Shown: piece after piece, positions 44,238-53,772 of the stretch
How positions within the stretch are numbered: the first letter of the stretch is position 1
Layout: every line of letters begins with the position of its first letter
Assembly (NCBI RefSeq): GCF_049341065.1
Contig: NZ_JBMPIX010000005.1
Coordinates: 248,001-312,000, forward strand
Source: Pacificoceanicola sp049341065
Lineage (GTDB): Bacteria; Pseudomonadota; Alphaproteobacteria; Rhodobacterales; Rhodobacteraceae
DNA length: 64,000 nt
Direction of reading: 5' to 3'
Program-made: the position numbers and the translations under genes
The notes under the pieces: generated by a model
What the model saw: only the letters and a program-made list of their open reading frames with translations
What the model was told of the DNA's origin: nothing
Databases searched by the model: none

Positions 44238-45034
44238 TGGCCGTCGTTGCCTTTGCCGCGCGGCATGCGCCGGTCGAGACGGTTGCGCGCTTGCCGCTTG
44301 GCATGGCGCAACTGTCGCCGCAGGGCTTGTCAGAGCAGTGGGTTTTGCGGTTTTGCGGTGATCAGCATTGGACACTGATCGCCAAGGCGCTCGGCCAGCG
44401 CGATGCGGTGTTCCGCGCGCCAGACGGGCGGCCCGTCTACGCGGCGTTCTGCACGACATCGCTGCAAATGCAGCCGTCGGGGGCGTTGCTGGGCCGGAAT
44501 GTGCGGGTGTCGTCAGCGGTATTCGCCGTGACAGAAACACGCACCGGATCACGGCATAAGCTGGTGGTCGATGGCGTGGTGATCGCCGAGCTGTCGATGA
44601 TCTCGACCTTTGTCAGCCACGATACGAGCGGCTGCAACAATCGCATCCATCGCAATTCGGTGCTTGGCCAGATGCATCTGCCCCCGGCCGACCCGTCTCT
44701 GACGGCGCTGGACGACCGGGCCCGTGATACCGCACGGCGCTTGCGCAGGATCGACCTCGCGGGCGCGCGCGAAATTCACGCCGAATGCCCGGTTCCGTCG
44801 CTGGACTTCAACGCTGTGGGGCTTCTATACTTCCCGACTTTCTCCCGCATCGCCGAAACCGCTGCCCACGCAGCTGGGCCGTCTGAACCAGTTCGGCAGC
44901 GCGAGGTCGTCTTCCTCGGGAACATCAACCCCGGTGATACGGTTCGCGTTTTCGACCACGGCCCGATGCAAATCATGGCCAGACAGGACGTCACACCGAT
45001 TGCCCTGATCCGGACCAAGCAGGCGGCAGTCTGA
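44237..45034 (+). CDS. Pnap_2097/LnmK-N-like hotdog-fold protein
   Basis: 265 residues, starting one base into the preceding stop. LRFCGDQHWTLIAKALGQRD at the N-terminus resembles the LnmK N-terminal family (acyltransferase/decarboxylase hotdog fold) known as Pnap_2097. Such genes are found near Nit1C or polyketide-like genes. It probably acts on an acyl thioester. It closes the eight-gene overlapping operon and is convergent with the orphan tctC. Confidence 0.75.
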   Translation: MAVVAFAARHAPVETVARLPLGMAQLSPQGLSEQWVLRFCGDQHWTLIAKALGQRDAVFRAPDGRPVYAAFCTTSLQMQPSGALLGRNVRVSSAVFAVTETRTGSRHKLVVDGVVIAELSMISTFVSHDTSGCNNRIHRNSVLGQMHLPPADPSLTALDDRARDTARRLRRIDLAGAREIHAECPVPSLDFNAVGLLYFPTFSRIAETAAHAAGPSEPVRQREVVFLGNINPGDTVRVFDHGPMQIMARQDVTPIALIRTKQAAV

Positions 45035-45085
45035 ACGCAGACAAGGCACGCCGTAGCGCGCCCTGTCGTTTCGATATCTGGAGCG

Positions 45086-46069
45086 TTATTGCAGAACGCC
45101 TGCGGCGGTCAGTTGCTCGACCGCGACATCGGTGATGTTGGCGACGAAATCCGAATACTCCTTTGGCCCCATCCAAGAGTCTGTCACGCCGGTGCTGCGG
45201 GCATACTCCTGATATGACTCGGCGCGCATGGCTTCGTGGAACGCATCAGCGACCTTCTGTTGAAGTTCCATCGGCATGTCTGCAGGTCCAAAGACGCCGC
45301 GCACCTGAATCCAGCTGGAATCCACATCCACACCTTGTTCGACAAAGGTGGGCAGATCGGGTTTGCCGTCCAGCCGTTCGTCAGCCAAGACGCCCAGCCC
45401 TCGGATACGCCCGGATTCGAAATACTCGGCAGTTGGCCCGAGATTCGAGACACCGATATCGACATGACCGCCGAGCAGCGCGGCCAGAATATCGGGCGTC
45501 GAGGGGTAGCCGATCCAGTTGAACTTGGTGTCGGTGGCGTTCTCCAGCATCGACATGCCGATGTGCTGCATCGAGCCGACAGGCCCGAAGCCGCCGATAC
45601 TGATGCTTTCCGGGTTCTCTTTGGCGGCGGCGATCACGTCGTCAAAGCTTTGATAGGGGCTGTCTTCGCGGACGAAGAACAGGATGGGGTCTTCCTGCAC
45701 AGAGGCGATCCAGGAAAAGCTCTCTGGCGAGAAGGTGCCCTTGAGGTTGGTCTGCATACCGGTGAAATGGGTCAGCGTGTTTACGCCAAGCGTCAACCCA
45801 TCGGGCTTGGCCGAGATGATGCGACCCATCTGGTTCGCGCCGCCACCGCCCGGGGCGTTGATGACGATGACCTCCTGGTCGATCGCAGGCTCAAGCGATT
45901 TTGCCAGCGTCCGGATGAAAATATCGGACGTCCCACCCGGTTTGGTGTGCATGATCACCGACAGCGGGCCACTTGGCCAAGCCTCATCCGCGGCCACGGG
46001 CGTGATTGTTGTTGCGACAAATGTCGCTGCGGCCGCAAGGCACGCAAAGCCGGTTGATAGGATTTTCAT
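45086..46069 (-). CDS. Orphan TctC-like receptor (Bug family), second of three
   Basis: 327 residues with a signal peptide (residues 1-27, MKILSTGFACLAAAATFVAT start). LSVIMHTKPGGTSDIFIRTL, INAPGGGGANQMGRI and SAKPDGLTLGVNTLTHFTGM match TctC. It is very similar to the product of 26350-27339, but has no tctAB beside it, so it may feed that permease. A perfect AAACCAA-CCT-TTGGTTT palindrome lies 82-98 bp upstream. Confidence 0.92.
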   Translation of the reverse strand: MKILSTGFACLAAAATFVATTITPVAADEAWPSGPLSVIMHTKPGGTSDIFIRTLAKSLEPAIDQEVIVINAPGGGGANQMGRIISAKPDGLTLGVNTLTHFTGMQTNLKGTFSPESFSWIASVQEDPILFFVREDSPYQSFDDVIAAAKENPESISIGGFGPVGSMQHIGMSMLENATDTKFNWIGYPSTPDILAALLGGHVDIGVSNLGPTAEYFESGRIRGLGVLADERLDGKPDLPTFVEQGVDVDSSWIQVRGVFGPADMPMELQQKVADAFHEAMRAESYQEYARSTGVTDSWMGPKEYSDFVANITDVAVEQLTAAGVLQ

Positions 46070-46150
46070 GGTGTCCTCTCCTCCTCAAGAGCGCGTCAGG
46101 CGCTTTTTGCGCCAAACTGGGGGTAGTTAGTCGTGGTCAACGCGACGGGT

Positions 46151-46167
46151 AAACCAACCTTTGGTTT
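46151..46167. promoter_or_regulatory. Perfect palindrome upstream of orphan tctC (second)
   Basis: AAACCAA-CCT-TTGGTTT, 17 bp with 7-bp arms, lies in the gap between the orphan tctC and the GH3 gene, both minus strand. A similar AACCAAAGG/CCTTTGGTT pair stands before the third tctC. It is a candidate LysR-type operator. Confidence 0.5.
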
Positions 46168-46202
46168 GCGGTTGGGGCTCGAAATCGTTTGGCCAGGGGC
46201 GG

Positions 46203-47891
46203 TCAGATGGGTACGCCAGAAGGCAGGTCGACGGGAGTTTGCCCCTGAAACGGAATGGCGCCGGTCAGGGCATCGACGACCGCCTGCTGCACCGGAAGAA
46301 CGGCGCTGTAGGCGTTCACGAAGGTGGGGCAATCGGGCATGTGAAAGGTCAAAAAGGGCGAGCCGAGCGAGACATAGAGCGTCGGCAGGTGCTGCCACAT
46401 CCGCTGCATCGTCAGCGGGAAAGCGCCATGAAGCCGTTCCCATTGCGGCCCGAGATGTTCTTTGCCTGACAGTCCTTCCTCGGCCATCAGGTAGAGGCCG
46501 ATATCCTGACCTGTTGCGTCGATGGGCTCCCCCGGCACAACGCGGGTGATCTCGAACCCGAGCGCTTCCAGCATGGCAGGAATTTCCAGATCGGGCAAAA
46601 GGGCCGATGGGCTGCGGCGACCGCGGGCTTCGGCCAGCAGAATACGTCGGTGCCGTTCGGGCGAAATTGGCAGCAGGCTTTGGGTATCTTTGACCAAGGT
46701 CACGCAGCCCTGTGCGACACGTTTGGCCCAGCCGCGATGTTCCTCGGAGCCCAGCATCGCAGCGCGCTGGCTCTCGGGCGGGACAGCGGGGCGGTCGAGA
46801 TGCAATCCCATGGACGCCTTGAGCGCAAGAATGCGCAGCACCGCTTCGTCCAGACGGTGCTGTGACAGCGCTCCGCTGGCCAGACCGTCACGCAGAAACT
46901 GCATGTCCTCTTTGATATCGTGCGGGAACAGCAAGATGTCGCATCCGCTTTCGATACACAGCGGCACGATATCCTTGCGCGCCCCGCAGGAGGTGAAGCC
47001 CGCCATGCCGGACGCGTCCGAAACGATGATGCCGTTATAGCCCAGCTCGCCGCGCAGAAGTCCGCCAAGCAGGTTTGCAATGAGCGAGGCCGGGAGGATG
47101 GCCTCGCCCAATGTCCCGTCCCCTTCCGCCGGACGAAAAGCAGGAAGGGTGACGTGACCGGCCATGACAAGACGGACATCCTTGGCGATCGCTGCGGCAT
47201 AGATCTTGCCAAAACTGGCGCGCCAATCGTCCATTGCCATGGTGTTGTGGGTGGTAACGTAGTGCTGATCGCGCTCGTCCATTCCCTCACCGGGGAAATG
47301 CTTGACGCAGGCCACGAGGCCATTGCCGTTCATCCCGTCGAGATAGGCGCAGACCATCGAAAGCGTCTGGTCGACCTTGTCGGAAAAGCTGCGCGTGTTC
47401 ACGGCGTTGGAGCGGAAATTCAGCGCGAGATCAGCCACTGGCGTCCAGCTGATGCCAAAGCCCAGATAGCCCGCCTCGCGGGCCGCGATTGTCCCCATGC
47501 GCTTTGCGTTTTCCGGATCGCCCGTCGCACCCACCGCCATCTGGTTGGGAAAGACTGTCCCGGCTTTGACGCTGGCCTTTTCCGACATTTCGATGTCGGC
47601 CGTCAGTAAGGGCGGAATGGCACTATGCTGCATCAAAAGCTTGGCCGAGCGCCGCAGGTCGTCTTCGGAATAGCTGGGAAACCGATGCACACCGCCAAGA
47701 CCAAGCGCGACCATCGCCTTGATATTGTCGTCCGACAGGTCGCGGCACATCGGCAGGATGAGTTGCGCGATCTTCGCGTCTGTCCCGAGCGCATCGAACT
47801 TCGTCCTGACCCAATCCAGCCCCACCCGGTCGAGATGAAAAGGCGCGGCGCTCAGGTGAGCCTCGGAAAGGGGAAGGGGGGACGTGGGCAT
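46203..47891 (-). CDS. Glycoside hydrolase family 3 protein (NagZ-like beta-hexosaminidase)
   Basis: 562 residues. The GH3 barrel has KHFPGEGMDERDQHYVTTHN (catalytic acid/base loop of the NagZ type) and the nucleophile Asp in NGIIVSDASGMAG. A C-terminal part of about 200 residues extends beyond NagZ. No signal peptide is seen, so it probably works in the cytoplasm, cleaving beta-N-acetylglucosaminyl or beta-glucosyl bonds. It lies upstream of the orphan tctC on the same strand and near a sugar ABC transporter, with which it may cooperate. Confidence 0.88.
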   Translation of the reverse strand: MPTSPLPLSEAHLSAAPFHLDRVGLDWVRTKFDALGTDAKIAQLILPMCRDLSDDNIKAMVALGLGGVHRFPSYSEDDLRRSAKLLMQHSAIPPLLTADIEMSEKASVKAGTVFPNQMAVGATGDPENAKRMGTIAAREAGYLGFGISWTPVADLALNFRSNAVNTRSFSDKVDQTLSMVCAYLDGMNGNGLVACVKHFPGEGMDERDQHYVTTHNTMAMDDWRASFGKIYAAAIAKDVRLVMAGHVTLPAFRPAEGDGTLGEAILPASLIANLLGGLLRGELGYNGIIVSDASGMAGFTSCGARKDIVPLCIESGCDILLFPHDIKEDMQFLRDGLASGALSQHRLDEAVLRILALKASMGLHLDRPAVPPESQRAAMLGSEEHRGWAKRVAQGCVTLVKDTQSLLPISPERHRRILLAEARGRRSPSALLPDLEIPAMLEALGFEITRVVPGEPIDATGQDIGLYLMAEEGLSGKEHLGPQWERLHGAFPLTMQRMWQHLPTLYVSLGSPFLTFHMPDCPTFVNAYSAVLPVQQAVVDALTGAIPFQGQTPVDLPSGVPI

Positions 47892-48108
47892 TGGGCGGTC
47901 TCAGGTGGTTTGCGGTCGCGGCCACCTTAGCCAATCGCGCCCTCTGGCGGGGGCCGCATAGGTCAGGGCTGACCCAACATTTCGGAAACCAAACGCCGTT
48001 GCCTGCCGAGGCCACTGTCTCTTCAATATGAGGCAGACCCACATTGCGCCGCTCAAGGTTGCCGACACCCTCTGTCGGCCCAAGCGGACCAGGACAGAGT
48101 TGACCCAG

Positions 48109-49302
48109 ATGAAGGCGTTTCAGAATTACCGGGTGATTGACACCACGCATGTGCTGGCCGGGCCGTTTGCCGCGTTCCAGCTGGCCACGTTGGGGGCCGA
48201 GGTCATCAAGGTCGAGGATCCGAACGATCCCGATCAGGCCCGGTCGCAAGGGCCAGATCGCGCCATGAATGGCATTGGCATGGGCACAGCCTTTCTGGGC
48301 CAGGCGGGCAACAAATCGTCGGTCGCAATTGACCTCAAGACGCCAGAAGGCAAGGAGGCGATGCTCCGACTGATCGACACGGCGGATGTGTTCATCGAAA
48401 ACTACCGCCCCGGCGCATTCGAGGCCTTGGGCCTGGGCTATGAAGACCTGAGGCGGCGCAATCCGGGGCTGATCTATTGCTCGCTCTCGGCCTTTGGATC
48501 GACCGGGCCACGGCGTGAACTGCGCGGGTATGACAACATCATCCAGGCGTTTTCCGGCTTTATGGCGATGACCGGGGACGACCCGGACAAGCCGTTCAAA
48601 TGCGGTGCCCCGATCATGGATTACGCGGCAGGCACGACCACGGCTTACGCGATATCGGCGGCGCTTTTGCAGCGGGCACGCAATGGCGGGACCGGCAACT
48701 TTGTCGACGTCTCGATGCTGGATGTGGCGATGATGTTCGCGACCTCGCATGTGGCGTCCTATTTCTGGAACGGCAAGGTGCCCGCGCCGAAGGGCAACAC
48801 CTATCCCTTTGCGACCATCGGCATGTATCACGCCAGCGACGTGCCAATGATGGTCTCGGCCTCGAACCTGAAACAGCAGGCCAGGCTTTGGCGGCTGTTG
48901 GGGCGTGAGGACATGGTCAAGCATGACAACAATCAGCGGCTCGACTCCCACGCCGAGGAAAGCGCGGCGCTGAGCGCGGCCTTCCGGGCGCGACCGGCGG
49001 CGGAATGGGAGGAACTGCTGCAAGCCGAAGGCATCCCCTGTGCCCGCATTCGCACCCTTGGAGAAGCCCTGACCGACCCGCAGGTGCAGGCGCGGCCGGT
49101 GCTGCACCGGTTTGACGGCGAGGCGGGAACGGCCGAAGGCATGACCACCACGCTGGCAGGATTCGGTATGCAAGAAGACGGACCGTCGCTGGAGCGTCCG
49201 CCACAGCGCCTTGGGGCGCAGACAGAGCAGATGCTGAAAGAGCTTGGTTATCGCGAAGACGAGATCGCGCAGCTTCGGAATGCTGGGGTCATCGCTTGTT
49301 GA
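48109..49302 (+). CDS. Family III CoA transferase (CaiB/BaiF type), second of two
   Basis: 397 residues from the ATG at 48109. It is clearly paralogous to the product of 27419-28648: VIDTTHVLAGPFAAFQLATL, ADVFIENYRPGAFEALGLGY, GYDNIIQAFSGFMAMTG are shared. It should load CoA on a carboxylate in the cytoplasm. It is not directly next to a tctC but lies between one orphan receptor (divergent side) and the ABC transporter genes. Confidence 0.92.
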   Translation: MKAFQNYRVIDTTHVLAGPFAAFQLATLGAEVIKVEDPNDPDQARSQGPDRAMNGIGMGTAFLGQAGNKSSVAIDLKTPEGKEAMLRLIDTADVFIENYRPGAFEALGLGYEDLRRRNPGLIYCSLSAFGSTGPRRELRGYDNIIQAFSGFMAMTGDDPDKPFKCGAPIMDYAAGTTTAYAISAALLQRARNGGTGNFVDVSMLDVAMMFATSHVASYFWNGKVPAPKGNTYPFATIGMYHASDVPMMVSASNLKQQARLWRLLGREDMVKHDNNQRLDSHAEESAALSAAFRARPAAEWEELLQAEGIPCARIRTLGEALTDPQVQARPVLHRFDGEAGTAEGMTTTLAGFGMQEDGPSLERPPQRLGAQTEQMLKELGYREDEIAQLRNAGVIAC

Positions 49303-49527
49303 TCGCCAGAAAACGCCAAACAGCGTCCGGAAATGCTCAATTAAATCAGCGTTCTATACAGAATGTTTTGGCGCGCCAAATCTCCGGTGCGTTGACCGAA
49401 ACACCCCGGAAACAGACACTTGGACTAACAAGACCGCCGGTAAAATGACCCTTGGGAGCAGGCATAGGATCGCACCCCCACAGGGCCCGGCGCTCGCCTG
49501 GATACGGAATCGACAGAGGAGAAGACG

Positions 49528-50763
49528 ATGAAGAATATCAGAGCAGCCGCATTGAGTGCGCTGATGGCCACCACAGCCGCACAGCCCATGTTTGCCGCCG
49601 ATCTGGAGGTCACCCACTGGTGGACCTCTGGGGCCGAGGCGGCCGCCATCCGCGTGATTGCCGACGCCTTCAAGGAAAGCGGCAATGGCTGGATCGACGG
49701 CGCCATCGCAGGCGCGGGGGGCGTAGCCCGTCCGCTGATCACCAGCCGGATCACCGGCGGCGACCCGATGGGGGCCACCCAGTTCACCCACAGCTCGGCC
49801 ATGCGCGAACTGATCGAGGCGGGCTTCATGCGTGACGTGACCGAGATCGCCGAGGCGCAGGGTTGGAAAGAGCAGATTTTCCCGCAATCGTTGCTGGACA
49901 GTTGCACCTTCGAGGGCAAACTCTATTGCGTGCCGTCGAACATCCACTCGCAGCAATGGCTGTGGTTGAACAACGCCGTGTTTGAGGACAACGGCTTGGC
50001 CGTGCCGCAAAACTGGGACGAGTTCGTCGCAGCGGGGCCGGTGCTGCGCGAAAAGGGCATCATCCAATTGGCACAGGGCCAACAGTCCTGGCAGAAACAG
50101 CTGATGTTCAACGTGCTGATGGTCTCTATCGGCGGGCCAGAGCTGTTCGGCAAGGTCTACGGCGAACTGGATGCCGACTACGCCGCTGGCGCGGATGTGG
50201 CCAAGGTGTTCAAGGCCGCCGCCGAAGCGCGCGACCTGATGGAAGGCTCGAACGTTCAGGCCTGGAATGAAGCCGCCCTGTTGGTGACTGATGGCCGCGC
50301 CGGCGGTCAGATCATGGGCGACTGGGTACAGGGCGAATTCATGCAGGCCGGGCTGAAGGCGGGCGAAGACTTTTCCTGCCTGCCGGGTCTGGGTGTGCAT
50401 GAGTACATCACTGCAGCGGGTGACGCCTTCTACTTCCCCAAGGTTGACGACCCCGAGATCACAGCTGCGCAGGATGAACTGGCCAGCGTGATCGTTGCGC
50501 CGAAGACGCAGGTCGCCTTCACCGCCGCCAAGGGTGCCCTGCCGGTGCGCCGCGACGTCGAACTGAGCGATCCGACCCCTTGCATGGAAAAGGGCATGGA
50601 GATCCTCAAGGAAGGCCACATCGTGGAAAGCATCAACACCATGGTGTCACCCGACACCGTTGGCCGTGTGACCGATCTTGTCGTCGAATTCTTTGCCGAC
50701 CCGGACTTCACGCCCGAGCAAGCACAGGAAGAGTTCGCCGAGATCATCGCAACGGCAGACTGA
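49528..50763 (+). CDS. Sugar ABC transporter substrate-binding protein (glucose/mannose type)
   Basis: 411 residues with a signal peptide (1-22, ends QPMFA). LEVTHWWTSGAEAAAIRVIA is typical of the GtsA-like glucose/mannose binding proteins of proteobacteria. It collects the sugar in the periplasm for the permeases that follow. Ribosome site GAGGAGAAG is immediately upstream. It is the first gene of a four-gene operon. Confidence 0.92.
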   Translation: MKNIRAAALSALMATTAAQPMFAADLEVTHWWTSGAEAAAIRVIADAFKESGNGWIDGAIAGAGGVARPLITSRITGGDPMGATQFTHSSAMRELIEAGFMRDVTEIAEAQGWKEQIFPQSLLDSCTFEGKLYCVPSNIHSQQWLWLNNAVFEDNGLAVPQNWDEFVAAGPVLREKGIIQLAQGQQSWQKQLMFNVLMVSIGGPELFGKVYGELDADYAAGADVAKVFKAAAEARDLMEGSNVQAWNEAALLVTDGRAGGQIMGDWVQGEFMQAGLKAGEDFSCLPGLGVHEYITAAGDAFYFPKVDDPEITAAQDELASVIVAPKTQVAFTAAKGALPVRRDVELSDPTPCMEKGMEILKEGHIVESINTMVSPDTVGRVTDLVVEFFADPDFTPEQAQEEFAEIIATAD

Positions 50764-50836
50764 TCAATCTGGTGCGGGCCGCCTCCCTCAAGTCCGCGCC
50801 AGCCTTTCCCCTTCTCAACATCATCGGAGAGTTGCA

Positions 50837-51730
50837 ATGTCGCAAAGCGGCAAACCGACAGCGCTGTTCAAAAACCTGAGTGCCAAGATTGCCGCCATTC
50901 CGATGGTGCTTACGGCCCTTGTGGTCTTTGTCGGCTGCTCAGTCTGGACAATCGTCTATTCCTTCACCAAATCGCGGCTTTTGCCCAGCACCGAGTGGGT
51001 CGGCCTCGATCAATACGAACGCCTTTGGGGCACCCGCCGCTGGCTTATCTCGATCGAGAATCTGGCGATCTATGGCATCCTCATGCTGATCCTGGCGCTG
51101 GTCATCGGGTTCCTTCTGGCGGCGCTGATCGATCAGAAAATCCGGTTCGAGGACGGCTTTCGCACGATCTTCCTCTATCCCTATGCGCTGAGCTTCATCG
51201 TCACGGGCCTTGTCTGGCAATGGCTGCTGAACCCGGAATTCGGGATTCAGAATGCCGTGCGCAATCTTGGCTTCGAAACCTTCAGCTTCGATCCCCTCTA
51301 CAACCCGGACACGGTGCTGTGCGGGGTGCTGATCGCCGGTCTGTGGCACACCAGCGGCCTCGTGATGTGCCTGATGCTGGCCGGGTTGCGCGGCATCGAC
51401 GAGGACGTCTGGAAAGCCACCAAGATCGACGGAATCCCGGCCTGGAAAACCTATATCGTCGTGTTCATCCCGATGATGCGCCCGGTCTTCATCACCACGC
51501 TGGTGCTGGTCACCTCGGGCATCATCAAGCTGTATGACCTGGTCATCGCCCAGACCGGCGGTGGGCCGGGGCTGGCCTCTGAAGTGCCTGCCAAGTTCGT
51601 TTTCGACATGATGTTCGTCTCGCAAAACCTCGCCCAGGGCTTTGCCGCGTCGACCATGATGCTGGTGGCCGTGATCTTCATCATCATTCCCTGGGCCTAC
51701 CTGGAATTCGGAGGCAAGAAACATGGCTGA
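50837..51730 (+). CDS. Sugar ABC transporter permease (MalF type)
   Basis: 297 residues from the ATG at 50837 with GGAGAG upstream. Six membrane segments and the cytoplasmic EAA loop (DEDVWKATKIDGIPAWKTYI) are seen. It forms the channel with the next gene product, whose start overlaps its stop by 8 bp. Confidence 0.92.
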   Translation: MSQSGKPTALFKNLSAKIAAIPMVLTALVVFVGCSVWTIVYSFTKSRLLPSTEWVGLDQYERLWGTRRWLISIENLAIYGILMLILALVIGFLLAALIDQKIRFEDGFRTIFLYPYALSFIVTGLVWQWLLNPEFGIQNAVRNLGFETFSFDPLYNPDTVLCGVLIAGLWHTSGLVMCLMLAGLRGIDEDVWKATKIDGIPAWKTYIVVFIPMMRPVFITTLVLVTSGIIKLYDLVIAQTGGGPGLASEVPAKFVFDMMFVSQNLAQGFAASTMMLVAVIFIIIPWAYLEFGGKKHG

Positions 51731-52640
51731 CGTGACCACCAACATGCAGCGCCCCAGCCCGGCGCATGCCTCCGGGCCGAAACCCCGCCGGGCGTTCAGC
51801 CGCAAGAACATCATGATCTACAGCATCCTGTTCGTGCTGGCGGTCTACTACCTGCTGCCGTTCTACGTGATGCTGATGACCTCGCTCAAAGGTCTGGCCG
51901 AAATCCGCACCGGCAATATCTTTGCCCCGCCGATGGAGATCACCTTTGAGCCCTGGGCCAAGGCCTGGGCCACGGTCTGCACAGGCCTGAACTGCGACGG
52001 CCTGTCGCGCGGCTTCTGGAACTCGGTCAAGATCACCGTGCCGTCGGTCTTCTTTTCCATCGCCGTGGCCTCGGTGAACGGCTACGCGCTGTCGATGTGG
52101 CGCTTCAAGGGGGCGAATGTCTTTTTCACCATCCTGATCATCGGGGCGTTCATTCCCTATCAGGTGATGATCTACCCGATCGTGGTGCTGCTGCGCGAAA
52201 TCGGCCTTTATGGCAATCTGGGCGGTCTGGTGCTGGTGCACACGGTCTTCGGGATGCCGATCCTGACGCTGTTGTTCCGCAACTACTTCTCCTCGGTGCC
52301 CGAAGAGCTGTTCAAGGCCGCCCGTGTCGATGGCGCCCGGTTCTGGACGATCTACTTCAAGATCATGCTGCCAATGGCCGTGCCGATCTTTGTTGTTGCC
52401 GTGATCCTGCAGACCACCGCGATCTGGAACGACTTCCTGTTCGGGGTGATCTACACGCGGCCCGAAAACTACCCGATGACGGTTCAGCTGAACAACATCG
52501 TCAACTCGGTCACCGGGGTGAAGGAATACAACGTCAACATGGCAGCGACACTGCTGTCCGGGGTTGTCCCGCTCACCATCTACTTTCTCTCTGGCAAGCT
52601 CTTCGTGCGCGGCATCGCCGCCGGCGCAGTGAAAGGATAA
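51723..52640 (+). CDS. Sugar ABC transporter permease (MalG type)
   Basis: 305 residues with six membrane segments. The EAA loop is PEELFKAARVDGARFWTIYF. The N-terminus is long and basic (about 30 residues) before the first helix. It overlaps the upstream permease gene by 8 bp and is 4 bp before the ATPase gene. Confidence 0.92.
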   Translation: MADVTTNMQRPSPAHASGPKPRRAFSRKNIMIYSILFVLAVYYLLPFYVMLMTSLKGLAEIRTGNIFAPPMEITFEPWAKAWATVCTGLNCDGLSRGFWNSVKITVPSVFFSIAVASVNGYALSMWRFKGANVFFTILIIGAFIPYQVMIYPIVVLLREIGLYGNLGGLVLVHTVFGMPILTLLFRNYFSSVPEELFKAARVDGARFWTIYFKIMLPMAVPIFVVAVILQTTAIWNDFLFGVIYTRPENYPMTVQLNNIVNSVTGVKEYNVNMAATLLSGVVPLTIYFLSGKLFVRGIAAGAVKG

Positions 52641-52644
52641 CGTC

Positions 52645-53730
52645 ATGCAGCCAAGTGTTTCCATTCAGAACCTCAAGCTCGACTTCGGCTCTGTGTCGGT
52701 CCTGCGCGATCTCAACCTCGATATCGGTCAGGGCGAGTTCCTCGTGCTGCTCGGCAGTTCGGGCTGTGGCAAGTCCACCTTGCTCAACTGTATCGCCGGC
52801 CTGCTGGAGCCGACCGAAGGGTCGATCCACATCAACGGCAACAACGTGACCTGGTCCGAACCCTCGGATCGCGGCATTGGCACGGTGTTTCAGTCCTACG
52901 CGCTCTATCCGCAGATGACGGTCGAGGGTAATCTGACCTTTGGTCTGAAGAACGCCCGGATGCCCAAGGACGAGATCAAGAAGCGCGTGGCCCGCGCCGC
53001 CGAGGTGCTTCAGATCGAGCCCTTGCTCAAGCGCAAGCCCGCCGCCCTGTCCGGTGGTCAACGCCAGCGGGTAGCCATTGGCCGGGCGCTGGTGCGCGAT
53101 GTGGATGTGTTCCTGTTCGACGAACCTTTGTCGAACCTCGACGCCAAGCTGCGCGCCGATCTGCGTGTCGAGATCAAGCGCCTGCACCAGACGCTTGAGA
53201 ATACCATGATCTATGTGACCCACGATCAGGTCGAGGCGATGACGCTGGCCGATCGGATCGCGATCATGAAAGGCGGCGTGGTCATGCAGCTGGACACGCC
53301 GGACGTGATCTACAACAGACCCGCCAACAAATATGTCGCGGATTTCATCGGCTCGCCGTCGATGAATTTCTTTGACACGGTGCTAACCACGACGGATGGG
53401 CCGCAGGTGACCATCGCGGGAAACTCTGTGTCCTTGGCGGGGTATGACTGTACCCGGCCCGGCCTCAGCGGCGATGTCTGGTTCGGCATCCGGCCCGAGC
53501 ATATCCTGACCGGCGAGATGGCCGATGCGGCCCCCGCGCAATTCGAGGTAAAGGCCGAACTGGCCGAGCCGATGGGGGCGGAAACCCTTGTCTGGTCGTC
53601 TCTGGATGGCACGGCTTTGCGGTTCCGCGTCGATGGCCAGACGAAGGTCACACCCGGCGACGCAATCCGGATCGGCTTTGATCCGGCGCGGGCCTCTATC
53701 TTTGACAAGGTCGAAGAGCTGCGCATCTGA
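52645..53730 (+). CDS. Sugar ABC transporter ATPase (MalK/UgpC type)
   Basis: 361 residues. Walker A is LLGSSGCGKST, the signature LSGGQRQRVAIGRAL, Walker B VFLFDEPLSNLDAKL and the switch His in VTHDQVEA. A C-terminal TOBE-like regulatory domain (about 240-361) includes IRPEHIL. It powers sugar uptake by the two permeases. The operon ends in the hairpin at 53745-53769. Confidence 0.95.
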   Translation: MQPSVSIQNLKLDFGSVSVLRDLNLDIGQGEFLVLLGSSGCGKSTLLNCIAGLLEPTEGSIHINGNNVTWSEPSDRGIGTVFQSYALYPQMTVEGNLTFGLKNARMPKDEIKKRVARAAEVLQIEPLLKRKPAALSGGQRQRVAIGRALVRDVDVFLFDEPLSNLDAKLRADLRVEIKRLHQTLENTMIYVTHDQVEAMTLADRIAIMKGGVVMQLDTPDVIYNRPANKYVADFIGSPSMNFFDTVLTTTDGPQVTIAGNSVSLAGYDCTRPGLSGDVWFGIRPEHILTGEMADAAPAQFEVKAELAEPMGAETLVWSSLDGTALRFRVDGQTKVTPGDAIRIGFDPARASIFDKVEELRI

Positions 53731-53744
53731 CCAAACAAACAGGG

Positions 53745-53769
53745 ACCGGCGTCGGATCACGGCGCCGGT
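53745..53769 (+). terminator. Terminator after the sugar ABC operon
   Basis: ACCGGCG (53745-53751) pairs with CGCCGGT (53763-53769), followed by TCTTC. It lies in the 42-bp gap between convergent genes and may work in both directions. Confidence 0.6.
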
Positions 53770-53772
53770 TCT

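Noticed and set aside
42861..44552. 563-codon minus-strand open frame
   Set aside because: It is antisense to the flavoprotein and its neighbours, which have clear FAD and NAD(P)H motifs; its sequence is Arg/Pro/His-rich without any domain.
47623..49173. 516-codon minus-strand open frame
   Set aside because: Antisense to the second CoA transferase, which has full family motifs. High-GC shadow frame.
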